Shown here in pieces: positions 11,051 to 26,747 of a DNA stretch of 64,000 nt (position 1 is the first letter of the stretch; each line of letters begins with the position of its first letter). The DNA lies in the NCBI RefSeq assembly GCF_024679095.1, contig NC_066577.1, forward strand, positions 82,001 to 146,000. The letters are read 5' to 3'. The position numbers and the translations under genes are program-made. Below the pieces are notes generated by a model, which did no database searches, had not been told where the DNA came from, and saw only the letters and a program-made list of their open reading frames with translations. This DNA comes from Eriocheir sinensis (taxonomy: Eukaryota; Arthropoda; Malacostraca; Decapoda; Varunidae).

Positions 11051-11910
11051 GGGAGCTTGACGTCATGAGAGGTGAGGTTACACAGGTTTGGATGATCATT
11101 GAACACATTAAACTGGTGAAGGATGGATAGGATGTCTTTTGATTGAGAGGATGAGAGATGGGACAGGTAATTAGATGGGTTACATAATATGGATGAATAA
11201 TTTGTCCCTTCTGCATGAGTGGTGGTGGTTTCTAACGAAATAGAACATACAGGTCTCTCTGGTGAGCCAGGTGCAAGGCCAGCTCTAGTTTTATATAATT
11301 TAAGTAAGTTAATGTGTATTTTTGAGAATGGTTCTTCAGGCACCTGGATGGGCTGAAGAGGATAAGGAGGGATATTCTGGTTGGGTTTCCCCATTACCTG
11401 GCAAGTGTGGCAAGAATTAACAAATGAGGCAACATCCTTCCTAAGACCGGGCCAATAAAACTCATTAAGTAGCTTCTCACAAGTTTTCCTGATCCCATGA
11501 TGGCCGGCTAGGTTCCCATGAGCGATCTCCATCACTGGCTCTCTTAAGGTGACGGGTAGGACTACTTGATGGAGCTCAGCCCAAGTGGCATCATCTAAAA
11601 GTTGAGGTGGCTTATACAATCTCATAAGAATTTTATCCTGGTAATAGAAAGAAGGTGAGGAAGTGATCTGGTCTTTAGGTATAGCTTGGGTATGAAATCG
11701 AGACAGGGTGGTATCGTCTTTTTGAGCCTCAGCAAGTAAGTGGTCAGTGAATACCTTACCAACCCCAACGTGAGGCGTAGGATGGAGGGTGGTTGGTAAG
11801 GGCTGAGGTGGCTCTGGAGCAGCGGCAACAGACTGTGCTCGAGTGACTGCACATTCAGGAAAAATGTTAGGCTGCTCCTTTTCCATGTCAGCTGTAGGGT
11901 TGTAATGCAA
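11029..11910 (-). pseudogene. Integrase remnant: H2C2 zinc-binding domain only
   Basis: An open frame of 293 residues. The HHCC zinc-binding domain is clear at residues about 130-170 (HGNLAGHHG ... CHTC) and is followed by QVMGKPNQNIPPYPLQPI, a stretch typical of Gmr1-type integrases. At residue about 200 the sequence passes straight from PFSKIHI to NLLKLYKTRAG, which in relatives lies after the catalytic core. The whole DDE core is therefore missing by an in-frame deletion. The C-terminal 90 residues are the linker leading into RT; the frame then breaks near 11045. Confidence 0.8.
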
Positions 11911-11942
11911 TGGGGAGACATTAGTTATGATAGGTGGAACGA

Positions 11943-12188
11943 CTAGTCCCCAGCCAGATCATTAGCCAACAGGAAATTAGCATTAGGGATAGGTAGAGAA
12001 TTATCCTCACTGACAGCAATGGTAACTGCTCCCACAACCAACGGACAGTTTAAGTGCACCCTAGCCAGAGGTATGGGAAAGGTTTGATGAAAATCTTTTA
12101 TGAGTACCTTCTCCCACGTGTACTGCTGCTCAATCCCTGGAAGTGCGGATTTTAAAATGATAGATTGGGCAGAGGCAGTATCCCGCAT
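11943..12188 (-). pseudogene. Retropepsin-like protease remnant
   Basis: About 80 residues resembling the C-terminal two-thirds of the aspartic protease of Gmr1-type elements: RDTASAQS, then LIKDF, PLARVHLNCPLVVG and FLLANDLAG. The catalytic triplet, normally DTG, reads DTA here. A stop lies just upstream in this frame, and the preceding protease sequence (VALNTDSEGH) is in a different frame, so there is a frameshift at the start of the domain. Activity is not expected. Confidence 0.7.
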
Positions 12189-12260
12189 AATCTGGAGAGG
12201 TGCCCTTCAGAGTCCGTGTTGAGAGCCACAGTACCTTGAGACCTGAAGGGTTGAAAAGGG

Positions 12261-13469
12261 TCAGTGGGAGGAAGAACTGAAGGAGTGTTGTGAGGCGACT
12301 GGTTTAGAGAATGTAGAGGTCTTTGCTACTTTACACCTAGGATCAGGACAATTCTTTATGAGATGGCCCACCTTTTTACAAAAACTGCAAGAGAGAAAAG
12401 ACTTGGCACTACCACTACTCTCTGCGGGTTTTACATCCTTGCTATAGCTTGCACCTGACTTACCCACAGGCTGAAGTTTCTTGTCTCCTGAGGGCATAGA
12501 GCGATGTATTAGTGAAAAGACATCCGCCAATTTGGCGGCTTTTAAGAGTTCAGTCTCATCCTTATCAGTGATGTGCAACATGATTGAGTATGGTATCTTC
12601 CTTTTGAATTCCTCTAGAGCTACAAGGTTTACCAGATCGTCATATGTGGTTACAGCTGCCGACTTAAGCCAGTGTCTCAAAGCTCGGAGTTTCTCTGATG
12701 CAAACTCCAAGTATGTTTGACCAGATGTCTTGTTCATGTTGCGGAAGGTTTGTCGATATCTCTCTGTGGTGACTGCATAAGCTGCTAAAATAGCGCTTTT
12801 TACTACCTCGTAATCTGAGTTGTCTTCGATATTGTCTAGGACTGCCAAGGCCTTACCGTTGAGTTTGGGCTTGACTAGCCATGTCCAGTCCTCCTTAGGT
12901 AGATCGAAGTGAATGGCAGAGGATTCGAATTCCCGAAAGAATGCTTCTGGATCGTAATCCGAGAATTGAGGCATAAGAGGAAGAAATTTGGTTATCTGCA
13001 ACCTATTAGGGGTTCGAGTCCCCCCGTCTGAGGACTGCAGCTGAAGCACGCGGAGTTGATGTTCACGTTCACGTGCTTTACTTTCTTCATCTCGTACGCG
13101 TTCAAGTGCTTTCTCTTCCCTTTCACGTGTTTTACTTTCTTCATTTCGTTCGTGTTCAAGTGCTCTTGCTTCTTTTTCATATTCTAGCTTCATCTGGAGT
13201 GCCTGCATTTTCACCCTCTCTATCTCTAGGGCGATTGCGGGGTTTGCAGAACCCAAAGAGGTAGGACTTTCCATGAGGTGGTCAGCCTCCTCCTCAGGGT
13301 CACCCAGATGAGCTAGAATTAGGGACATCAACTCGGGTTTTCTTGTTTGACTAGTGAAGGGAATATTATAGTTTGTAGCAATATATTTAAGTTGTTCCAC
13401 AGTTACAGTTGCTGTTTTAAGTTCCTCCACAGAGGGATTACCGACAAACTCTTCTACGTTGAACACCAT
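12261..13469 (-). CDS. Gag protein of the LTR retrotransposon
   Basis: An intact frame of about 402 residues from the methionine at 13469 (an in-frame start 18 codons earlier at 13523 is also possible). Gag proteins form the intracellular particle that packages element RNA. Seen here: an N-terminal helical region (VEELKTATVTVEQLKYI), a charged coiled coil at about residues 80-150 with repeated EREEKALERVRDEE units, a central region (FSDYDPEAFFREFES, YLEFASEKLRALRHWL) like the capsid/SCAN-related part of Gmr1-type gag, and a CX2CX4HX4C zinc knuckle (CSFCKKVGHLIKNC) about 40 residues from the end. This is the only undamaged coding region of the element. Confidence 0.8.
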   Translation of the reverse strand: MVFNVEEFVGNPSVEELKTATVTVEQLKYIATNYNIPFTSQTRKPELMSLILAHLGDPEEEADHLMESPTSLGSANPAIALEIERVKMQALQMKLEYEKEARALEHERNEESKTREREEKALERVRDEESKAREREHQLRVLQLQSSDGGTRTPNRLQITKFLPLMPQFSDYDPEAFFREFESSAIHFDLPKEDWTWLVKPKLNGKALAVLDNIEDNSDYEVVKSAILAAYAVTTERYRQTFRNMNKTSGQTYLEFASEKLRALRHWLKSAAVTTYDDLVNLVALEEFKRKIPYSIMLHITDKDETELLKAAKLADVFSLIHRSMPSGDKKLQPVGKSGASYSKDVKPAESSGSAKSFLSCSFCKKVGHLIKNCPDPRCKVAKTSTFSKPVASQHSFSSSSH

Positions 13470-14115
13470 TTTGATTGATGTACAAGTCGATTTAACGGTT
13501 GTACGAAAGTTGTTAGTAACCACTAATGGTTAAAAGTGATGCTTGGAATGTGACACAGTAATCTCCTGAACTATTAACTAGTTCACAATCCTGGCATGAG
13601 ATTAATTGATAGGGGAGCGACCCCTGAAGAGATAACACTTCGACGAAGATAACGAGCCAGTGGAGAATGACCAGAGAATGCAATACCCACATCTGCAAAC
13701 AGGATCTGGCATTAAGTACTCGTTTGAGTTTGAGCTGGTCAAGTTATGAGTCGAGTGAAGTATTGAATTGATTCGGAACGTCAGTGGTTCCTAAAGAAAA
13801 TGAGTCTCGTAGGCTATGGGGAGAAAGTGTCTCACAGGAAAGATTCGAACAGAGCAAAACGTAATTAAGAGTATGAGGAACTGATAAAGTCTCCACGCTA
13901 GGCCTTTGCGTGGTTAGTTATTAAAGGCACAGTCAATCCCTACACTCAATCACGTTGCACATGAAACAGCACCAACAAACACAGTGACACAGTGATTACA
14001 AAAGTAATAGGAGTGATACTAGGGGTGAACGAACATACATGAAACAATAAATGATTAGCGAAGATGAAGTGGTGGAAAATAACAATGAATTAGTTATAAT
14101 AATCCACTACATATG

Positions 14116-14133
14116 ATCCCGGACAGGCCCCCA
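14116..14133 (-). other. Primer-binding site, tRNA-Pro-like
   Basis: On the minus strand, TGGGGGCCTGTCCGGGAT starts four bases inside the 5' LTR end. It differs by two bases from the well-known tRNA-Pro primer site of gammaretroviruses, as recalled. The sequence and position are seen; the primer identity is inferred. Confidence 0.65.
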
Positions 14134-14137
14134 ATAA

Positions 14138-15108
<971 letters not shown>

Positions 15109-15607
15109 CTGTAGTAGCACTGTGATTGACGAGGTTCATGCCGTCAATCATGACGTCACGCGTGGGGGAGGAGCTTTGGGCCTGGGAGAGCGGGGTAGAC
15201 TTTTGCATAGGCAGTTCGGAAACACGCTGCCCAGTTGGCCGGAAGTGCGACACCCACACACCTCAACATTTTGCCTTCATGCCGGCTTACTCTACCTTTG
15301 GTTGCGCCCACAGAGGCGGGGATGGTAGCATAACGTTTCATCGGTAAGACAAAATTATATGTGTGGTGAGACATTATATAGGAGGCGAGAAAACTGAGCT
15401 TGAAAAAGAGCGACACGAAAGAATGCGAATCCCATGGCTTTTACACACAAACAGGTCACATTACTGGAATGTAGAGGTCTTTGGGTACTTTCAGAAGTAC
15501 AATGAACACATATAGTTTTTTTTTTTTTTCAAAACATGTAAAATAAGAGTGTAAACCTGGGCAAGTTACCGAGTTGATTCAATCCACGGGCACTCATTTG
15601 CCTGACA
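15109..15607. other. Unassigned sequence
   Basis: About 500 bp of mixed composition with one CRE-like TGACGTCA at 15151-15158 and a poly-T run near 15518-15530. No gene or repeat family is recognised. Confidence 0.4.
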
Positions 15608-18480
<2,873 letters not shown>

Positions 18481-18572
18481 CCTTAGCGGCACTAGCGAGA
18501 CAGGTACTAAGTTACGGAACTAGTTACCGGTATCGTTAGTACCGCTAAGGTACCGGTACCGTTAATACCGCT
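18481..18572. repeat. GGTACC-rich palindromic repeat, left part
   Basis: Contains repeated TACCGGTA and GGTACC words. The same style resumes at 22102-22245, so the LINE between them inserted into it. Confidence 0.6.
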
Positions 18573-18661
18573 AAGAACATAAGAACATAAGAACGCAGGA
18601 GTCTGCAAGAGGCCGGTAGGCCTGTACGAGGCAGCTCCTTTGACCCTAAGCTCCCGTGTAT

Positions 18662-19246
18662 CTAACCCCACCTAATATCGCTGTCCATGAATTTATCTAG
18701 TCTATTTTTGAATGTGACAATTGTATTGGCACTCACCACATGACTGCTAAGCCTATTCCACTCATCCACCACCCTATTAGTAAACCAATTTTTGCCTATG
18801 TCCCTGTTGAATCTGAATTTATCCAGTTTAAACCCGTTACTTCGTGTCCTACCCGGTTCTCTTACCAACAAAACCTTATGAATGTCTCCCTTATTAAAGC
18901 CCTTCATCCATTTATAAACCTCGATCATGTCTCCACGCACCCTTCGCCTTTCTAGAGAATGCAAGTTTAACTGTTTGAGTCTTTCCTCGTATGGCAAGTT
19001 TCTCAACCCCTGAATCATCTTAGTCATCCTCCTCTGCACCGATTCTAACATTTTGATATCCATTCTATAGTAGGGTGACCAGAACTGAACCGCATAGTCA
19101 AGATGAGGTCTAACTAATGCTAAATATAGTTTGAGGAAGACTTCGGGGCTTCTGTTGCTTACGCTCCTTGAAATAAATCCCAGTACCCTATTAGCTCGAT
19201 TTCTAGCTTGAATGCATTGTGCCCTTGGACGGAGATCAGAGCTCAC
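18662..19246 (-). pseudogene. CR1-like ORF2, C-terminal part of RT
   Basis: About 194 residues covering the thumb and post-RT region: RANRVLGFISRS, LYLALVRPHLDYAVQFWSPY, LESVQRRMTKMIQGLRN, YEERLKQLNLHSLERRRVRGD and VVDEWNRLS. This is the typical C-terminus of CR1/L2 clade RT proteins and reads to a stop at 18662. A frameshift at about 19250 separates it from the RT core. Confidence 0.85.
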
Positions 19247-19253
19247 TAAGACC

Positions 19254-20291
19254 CTAAATCCTCTCGCACCCAGACCTACTTATGAGAGTGTCATTTAAGC
19301 AATAGTTATGTGAGGGGTTGTTCCTACCTACACTCAGAATACTGCACTTCCCTACATTGAACTCCATCTGCCATTTATCCGCCCAGTCATATAATCTGTT
19401 GAGTTCACCTTGGAGAATACTAGCGTCCTGATCCGACTCAATTACTCTACCGATCTTGGTATCATCTGCAAATTTACTAACATCACTACTAATTCCTGTG
19501 TCTAAGTCATTGATATAAATAATAAACAAAAGTGGACCTAATACCGAACCTTGTGGGACCCCACTCGTAACACATCCCCAGTCAGATCTTTTACCATTGA
19601 TTTGCACTCTTTGCTTCCTATTGCTAAGCCATGCCTTGACCCAGTTCAAAACTTTACCCTCTACTCCGTGAGCCTGTAATTTAAGCAGCAGTCGTTGGTG
19701 AGGAACTTTGTCAAACGCTTTACTAAAATCAAGATAGATTACATCATAATTTTCATCTCTGTCAACCGCCTCAAATACTTTATTGTAGAAGGACAAGAGA
19801 TTGGTGAGGCATGACCTACCTTTTGTGAACCCATGCTGCGAGTCGTGAATTAAGCTATGTTTCTCTAAATGCTCCCGAATGTTCCTGGCTATTATGGACT
19901 CCAGCATCTTCCCTATAACAGATGTTAAGCTAATTGGGCGATAGTTTGAAGCAACTGACCTGTCCCCCTTTTTAAAAATCGGCGTCACATTAGCTACTTT
20001 CCATAGGCTCGGCACATAGCCAGTATTTACCGACATCTTAAAGATGTCGGTTAGTGGGTCACTGATTATATCACCTAGCTCCTTTAATACCCTCGGAAAT
20101 ATCCCGTCAGGACCTGGCGACTTGTTCTTCTTAAGCTTATCTATCTCATCCTGAACTACTTGCCTGGTAATGATTATATCCCTCAATTTATCGCCATCCC
20201 CGCCCTCGTACACCTGAACTCTTTCCGGTATAGTCGTTCGATCCTCCTGTGTGAATACTGAAAGGAAGTAGTCGTTCAACAATGTGCTCAT
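19254..20291 (-). pseudogene. CR1-like ORF2, reverse transcriptase core
   Basis: A 345-residue open frame with the RT blocks in order: [77 protein letters not shown] and the catalytic FADDTK. It makes the cDNA during target-primed insertion in intact relatives. The core is complete here, but the protein is cut from its neighbours by frameshifts at both ends. Confidence 0.9.
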
Positions 20292-20522
20292 ATTTTCGTA
20301 ATTTTCTACTAGCTACCCTGTGTTTGATTTCAGCGGTCCAATTTTCTCCCGTGTTTTTGTTCTATACATCTGAAAGAAGCCCTTAGGATTACTTTTCGCC
20401 TCATTTGCTACTTTGATCTCATAGTTCTATTTTGCTATCCTGGTGTTTTTCTTAACTAATCTAGATAGTTCGACGTACCGGCCCCTGAGATGTGTTTCCC
20501 CATTCTTTATTTTCTGATAAAT

Positions 20523-21450
20523 TCACTTCTTTAACCCAATCTCGTGTTTTAGTCCACGAGTCATCCACTTAGGATCATTGTTTTCTTTTCTAAGTGTTCG
20601 CTGTGGTATATGCTGTTCTTGACCCTCTACTATTACTCTAACTAAATTATTGTAAGACATTTCTACCTGGTTCTCCTGGCTCTCCAATCCGCAGTTCTGG
20701 CCCTCATGAATCCCTAAATTATCCCAGTTTACCCCTTCAAGATATCTTCGAAGCCCCTCGTAGTTTGCTCTTCTAAAATCTGGCACTAACACTGGGTTTG
20801 GATCACGGGTTACCGCCCAGTCTAACCTAAAACGAACCGTTCTGTGATCACTATTTCCTAACTCTCCGCCCACCTCCAACTCACGTAGCAAGTTCCCATT
20901 ATTGGTTAGGACTAAGTCTAATATGTTATCTCCTCTGGTAGGCTCAGTAACTACCTGCTTAAGGAAATTATCTTGTATAACTTCAAGAAAGTCCTCGGCT
21001 TCCAGGTCACCCACTAGATCTTCCCAGTCTATATTCCTATAATTAAAGTCCCCCATTACGCAGACATTTCTTCTCATACTCGCCCTGCCAATCTCCTGTA
21101 GTAATATACTCGTGTCCTGCCTGTTAAGGTTGGGTGGCCTTTATATAACTCCTAGAGTTAGTTTTTCTTTACCTTTGTAAACATCCACCCAAACTGATTC
21201 TGAATCCATGTTAGTTTTGACTGAGTTGTTAACTAAACATTTAAGTGAGTCTTTAACATATAGCGCAACTCCACCTCCCTTTCTGCCCCTTCTGTCTTTG
21301 TGAAACATCTGATAACCCGTTATTTCAAATTCTGACCTAAAATTTCTATTAGCAAAGTCTATCCATGTCTCAGTGATCGCTATTATGTCAAAATTTTCTG
21401 AACAAGCTTCACCCTTAGTAAGTCTATCTTGTTTCTGAGGCTCCTGCTGT
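20523..21450 (-). pseudogene. CR1-like ORF2, endonuclease domain
   Basis: An apurinic-type endonuclease (EEP fold). The N-terminal part (about 21120-21450) shows SRSLRNKIDLL, IIAITETWID (catalytic Glu), and GGGVALYVKDSL. The C-terminal part (20523-21077) shows CVMGDFNYRNIDW, TRGDNILDLVLTN and LGNSDHRTVRF (catalytic His). Between them an in-frame stop replaces the Tyr of the usual GVIYRPP motif near 21140, and the early part has a frame break. Confidence 0.85.
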
Positions 21451-21582
21451 TAGTATAGAAGATTCTTAGCACGTCCTCTGTTACTCCTCTAGAATTACTT
21501 CTAAGCTGCCTGGTTATATTATGAGCTAGATTTCACCTCCCATTACTACTCCAATTGCTCACATTACTCCTCCACCACTCGC

Positions 21583-22101
21583 CTATACTAAAAAATCCCT
21601 CAGGGTACCAAGTGCTCGCTCAAGGGAGTCTGAGAGAGCCTCAACACCCTTGAACGTCAAGTGTATCCCGTCACGGGCGTAGAGGGCGTCGTTGCCAAAG
21701 AAGAGGTCCCAATTGTCGACGAACAGCCACCCATTGCGCTCGCAGTGCTCAGCAAGTCTGCTGTTCACTGCTATCGCCCTGGACAGCCATCCATCGCCAA
21801 CGCCCCTCCTTGGCAGGACGCCACACACTACTGGTGACCCACCAGCGTCACGTATCCTGCCTAACAATTCTCTAAAACGCCTGAGAAGGTCCTCGCTTGG
21901 CACACGAGAAACGTCGTTTCCGCCACAGCTGAGAAAGACAATGGGGTTCGATCCCTCGCTTGCCATACACGCCTCAATCCTGTCTGATATATGGCCCACC
22001 CCTGCCCCTGGGAAACACACCCTCGTCCTGTTCTTATCCTTGGAGCAAAAATACCTGTCAACATAACGAACCTGACTATCACCAACAACAAGAACCCGTA
22101 C
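21583..22101 (-). pseudogene. CR1-like ORF1, SGNH esterase domain
   Basis: An open frame of about 170 residues with the SGNH/GDSL hydrolase blocks: VVGDSQVR (nucleophile Ser), CGGNDVSR (oxyanion Asn) and DGIHLTFKG (Asp-His). ORF1 of many CR1-like elements carries such an esterase domain. The upstream zinc-finger and coiled-coil part is missing, because the element ends at the repeat boundary at 22101. Compare the complete ORF1 at 46180-47235. Confidence 0.85.
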
Positions 22102-22245
22102 CGGTAAAGTACCTTTAGCACCTAAGATACCAGTACCGGTACCTTGCAGGTACGGGTAACGGATCGGTATTACCAGGAATGGAGTTTTTAGTACCGGTAT
22201 TACCGGTACTCAAATTAACGGTACCTGCCCACCCCTAGATAGGAG
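22102..22245. repeat. GGTACC-rich palindromic repeat, right part
   Basis: Repeated ACCGGTACC and GGTACC words, ending CCTGCCCACCCCTAG at 22239. Read on the minus strand that end is CTAGGGGTGGGCAGG, which resembles hAT transposon termini (YAGGGGTGGGC). The matching left terminus was not found. Confidence 0.5.
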
Positions 22246-22582
22246 GGATGGAGGTACTGCGAGGAAACAGGAGGGTTGTCCAGGGCCAACTTGCTGTCAG
22301 TGGGATGGTGGAGAGGAGGTAGAGACAAAGTTCCCCCAAGCACTGAGCAGTGTGGCAAGGTCAAGGGTGGAGAGCATAATTATCAGTGGGAATTCAGTCA
22401 ACCAGGGACTTAGCGGCAGCATCTATACACAGCGTCGTGCCAAACAGGAACAGCACAAATTCCTTTCAGTTAGTGGCGGATCCAGGCGGGGGGCGTCCCC
22501 CCCCTTTTAGAACCTAAATTGTGCCTTTTCAAAGATTCACTGAGATCTAGGGGGTATCATTCCTGTGAACACTACTACTAGC
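22246..22582. other. Unassigned sequence
   Basis: About 340 bp of mixed composition; no gene, RNA or repeat family is recognised. Confidence 0.4.
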
Positions 22583-22680
22583 CTACTAACTATAATGATA
22601 ATAATAATAACAATACTACTACTACTACTATTACTGTTACTACTGCTAATACGTACTACTACTACTACTACTACTACTAC

Positions 22681-22733
<53 letters not shown>

Positions 22734-22735
22734 TA
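22583..22735. repeat. Trinucleotide microsatellite (ATA/ACT/AAT)n
   Basis: Successive runs of related trinucleotides: ATA, then ACT, then AAT. Confidence 0.85.
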
Positions 22736-22843
22736 AATATAAACGTACAAAATAAATAAAAGAAATTGCGAACATTATCGTATTTCTATTTGTAAAAAAA
22801 AAAAAAAAGCGCGGGTAGCGGCGCCAGATGGATTTGGCTACTT

Positions 22844-22953
<110 letters not shown>

Positions 22954-23520
22954 TTGTAACAATGATGTCTATGTAACCAGTCACGGTCTTAGTCAGGGAA
23001 GCAGGACATGTCAGTGTTGAGTGGCCAGTCACACTACGCAGTCTTCAGCGTCCAGGCCTGCCAGGGTGTCTGTACGTGACTACGTGTGAATGAAAAATCT
23101 AAGGAAAGTAAACCCTACACTCAAAACAACTCTGTATAGTTAAAAACCCACATTAATTAACAATAGCCCTTAGCTAAACTATCATGAAAAAAATCTATGA
23201 AACGCGTGGAGAGACTTTTTATAACATTTGTAGGATAATTTGCACCAAGACAACTTATTTTAACTTTATTGATGTAGGAAAATATCTTTGACAGGTTGAG
23301 AAGGATACATTGTGCTGGATGATCAAATGTTTCATCATCTGGCACGAGTTTATTTGGTCCCTTATTACAAAATATCATTTGCGTCAAATGCATTAGGCAG
23401 TTTATAAAGATAAATTTATTGGATGAATGAAAAAACAGGTAAAAAGCCATTACCTGATATGAAAAGTAATCCACAGAATTCCTCAAGCTTCAGCCTATCA
23501 AGCAAACAATTTTGAAACAC

Positions 23521-24651
23521 ACACTGAGGCACCAGCGGGTCCACTGAGGGCCCAGTAAAACATTGAGGCACCAGCGGGTCCACTGAAGGCCCAGTAAAAC
23601 ATTGAGGCACCAGCGGGTCCACTGAAGGCCCAGTAAAACATTGAGGCACCAGCGGGTCCACTGAAGGCCCAGTAAAACACTGAGGCACCAGCGGGTCCGC
23701 TGAAGGCCCAGTAAAACATTGAGGCACCAGCGGGTCCACTGAAGGCCCAGTAAAACACTGAGGCACCAGCGGGTCCGCTGAAGGCCCAGTAAAACACTGA
23801 GGCACCAGCGGGTCCACTGAAGGCCCAGTAAAACACTGAGGCACCAGCGGGTCCACTGAAGGCCCAGTAAAACACTGAGGCACCAGCGGGTCCACTGAAG
23901 GCCCAGTAAAACACTGAGGCACCAGCGGGTCCACTGAAAGCACAGTAAAACACTGAGGCACCAGCGGGTCCACTGAAGGCCCAGTAAAACATTGAGGCAC
24001 CAGCGGGCCACTGAAGGCCCAGTAAAACACTGAGGCACCAGCGTCCACTGAAGGCCCAGTAAAACACTGAGGCACCAGCGGGTCCACTGAAGGCCCAGTA
24101 AAACACTGAGGCACCAGCGGGTCCGCTGAAGGCCCAGTAAAACATTGAGGCACCAGCGGGTCCACTGAAGGCCCAGTAAAACATTGAGGCACCAGCGGGT
24201 CCACTGAAGGCCCAGTAAAACATTGAGGCACCAGCGGGTCCACTGAAGGCCCAGTAAAACATTGAGGCACCAGCGGGTCCGCTGAAGGCCCAGTAAAACA
24301 TTGAGGCACCAGCGGGTCCACTGAAGGCCCAGTAAAACATTGAGGCACCAGCGGGTCCACTGAAGGCCCAGTAAAACATTGAGGCACCAGCGGGTCCACT
24401 GAAGGCCCAGTAAAACATTGAGGCACCAGCGGGTCCGCTGAAGGCCCAGTAAAACATTGAGGCACCAGCGGGTCCACTGAAAGCACAGTAAAACACTGAG
24501 GCACCAGCGGTTCCACTGAAAGCACAGTAAAACACTGAGGCACCAGCGGGTCCACTGAAGGCCCAGTAAAACATTGAGGCACCAGCGGGTCCGCTGAGGG
24601 CCCAGTAAAACATTGAGGCACCAGCGGGTCCACTGAAAGCACAGTAAAACA
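23521..24651 (-). repeat. 39-bp minisatellite, about 29 units (arm 2)
   Basis: The same 39-bp unit as 8233-8937, reverse orientation. Two adjacent units near 24000-24045 carry 2-bp and 3-bp deletions, which shift and then largely restore the register of the open frame. About 11 more units than arm 1. Confidence 0.9.
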
Positions 24652-24773
24652 TGCTGCAGAGGTCACTTAGACAAGTGAGATTGACGGTTAGATACATTAT
24701 CACATTATTCCGCCGTGGAACACACACCCTGCCTGCTGCTGCTCCTCCCTTGCCAGACATGCACATTGAAGTC

Positions 24774-26601
24774 CTAGAAAGAGAATCCACCCTCAGGCAC
24801 GTTGTTCACGGCAGAGTAGTCGTACACCTGGTCACTGGTGGTGCTGCTCACCTCGGGCCCCTCCTCCTCGCCGGAACACTTCTCGATGATATCCATCCAG
24901 GGCCTTTTCATACACGGCCTCGTTGTCGTGGTGCTGCAGTGCTCAGTCTTGTCCAGTCTGCCGCACTCCTCAGTCATCTGGCCCAGGCGGTCCACCTCGT
25001 TGATCTCGGCAGTTTGAGAAGATGAACACATTTATAACCCTTTGCTGGGTGAATATTAACGAGCCATGTTAACCTACAATACCCGCACTGGTATGACACA
25101 CAAATAACTGATGCATGCAGGAAGCGGTCCGGGTGGGGCATCACCTCACTGGGTTTTATTGTGTCTTCTAAGACAATAATGAATGAATGACTTAGAAATT
25201 TTAGTTAAGATACATGTCCTCAGACCTGAGAATTGAACTCTAGCCTTTACATTACTTTATTAGTTCCTTGTAATTCAAAGTACCCATCCTTCAAACATAT
25301 TCCAATAGCCAACAAGTTATAACCGCGTTCATTATAACTGCCTCCATCACCGTATTGTGTACCAGCACTGGCCTGCCGTCTGTGGCTGTGGCCTTCCACC
25401 TGGTGCCGCCTTTTTATGTCTGCTCAACAATGACCTGTGTATCTACACTCAGCAATACATTCATTATGATGCAGTGATGCTACTGGAATGAAGATACTGA
25501 AGACAGTTTATTCTTTTTTTTCTTTCTCTTATAAACATTAGTTTACTGTTGCACTTTGTGCTTCAGTTTTGAAGTGAAGAAAGAATACATCACTGAATGG
25601 TAGAGCATCCCATTATAAAATGTAAGAAATCATCCTCATGAACTTACCTCTGTGTCTGGTCTAATGAGTTCCAGAAGAGGTTGTACAATGCCAGCCTTAA
25701 TGACGAAGTCTCTGAGTTTGGGGTCATCGCCAGCAGTGTTTCCCGGCGCCCACACGGCTTGCTCTGCATGTTACGTTGGTGTGCGGCGAGGGGAGCAGCT
25801 TGACGAACAACACGACAGCATCCGAGGCTGTTGGGGAGGCAAACACCGTGGATTACATGGAGGAACAAACTTCAGACTAATAATTTGTTCATACAACATA
25901 AAAACAAAGTAGGAAGATTCTATCAAGAAGCGACACCCTTTTCTACCGCTTTCTCTTCATCTTCAGACTTCATGTTCCCCTTCACGTTTTTCAACGCGAG
26001 ACCCTCACAGCAGGAACGATACAACTCAGGGCTGGATGCCACAGAATGCTTAACCTTGCTATTACTTATGAATGGGTCAGAAAGAACAGTATAGAACGTG
26101 TAGGGCGGGGCTGCGGCAGGGCGCTTGGCAGCCACACATCTCCACACGTTCGTCGTGAAGTAATCCTACACGTAACAGTAATGGTCGCCAATTTGTACAA
26201 ACCATTTTGTAATTCAGTTTACTTATAAAATAAAGGAGGCAGCTAAAGAGCGAAACAAATAAATAAGTGAACACAACTGTTGCTCCTATGGCCTTAATAC
26301 ATGTCAAAAGAGTGATCAGTTTCAGTTTGAGAAGATTTGATATTCCTCTCTTGAAAGTTTAATTTATAAAGAGAATAAATAGACATCCTGAACCCTGTCC
26401 TCTGGTTACAGCACTCAGCCCACACTCACTTGTCTGCCCTCTCCAGGAGGAGTACAAGGGGGTGCACCAGGCCGGCATCCGGGGTGGCATCTAAGAGCGG
26501 GCTGAGAGCTTCTTGCGTGCAGCTTGTGTGGCCACCGGCTGGGTACTGGTGTCGTTACTCGGGATGCCGTTGATAATTTCCTCCACACACAGTGTAGGGC
26601 C
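24774..26601 (-). pseudogene. Importin-alpha (karyopherin alpha) pseudogene, copy 2
   Basis: Mirror copy of 5901-8112. Exon 1 lies at 26430-26601 (acceptor TTTTAG, donor GTGAGT), exon 2 at 25648-25827 (acceptor CCCCAACAG, donor GTAAGT), and exon 3 at about 24774-25004 (ends EGGFSF-stop). The breaks in exon 1 (after KKLSAR), exon 2 (after PHTNV) and exon 3 (around the LQHHDNEAVYEKALD segment) occur at the same places as in copy 1. The exon 3 translation is the same in both copies, while introns and the other exons differ by scattered substitutions. The middle armadillo repeats are absent here too. Confidence 0.75.
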
Positions 26602-26630
26602 CTAAAACAGTACACATATACTATAACCTA

Positions 26631-26747
<117 letters not shown>

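Larger units (their letters stand above)
18573..22101 (-). mobile_element. CR1-like LINE, 5'-truncated and decayed
   Basis: A non-LTR retrotransposon on the minus strand, with parts in the expected order: an SGNH esterase from ORF1, an endonuclease, reverse transcriptase and the C-terminal region. The 3' end consists of repeats of the octamer TTCTTATG (plus strand 18573-18592, AAGAACATAAGAACATAAG), the hallmark of CR1 elements. Coding is broken by frameshifts between the four open segments and by an in-frame stop in the endonuclease. The 5' end cuts off the N-terminal half of ORF1. It is nested in the GGTACC-rich repeat. Confidence 0.88.

Noticed and set aside
23521..24651. Regular repeats that could be mistaken for a CRISPR array
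   Set aside because: The 39-bp units are head-to-tail with no unique spacers, and the genome is eukaryotic.
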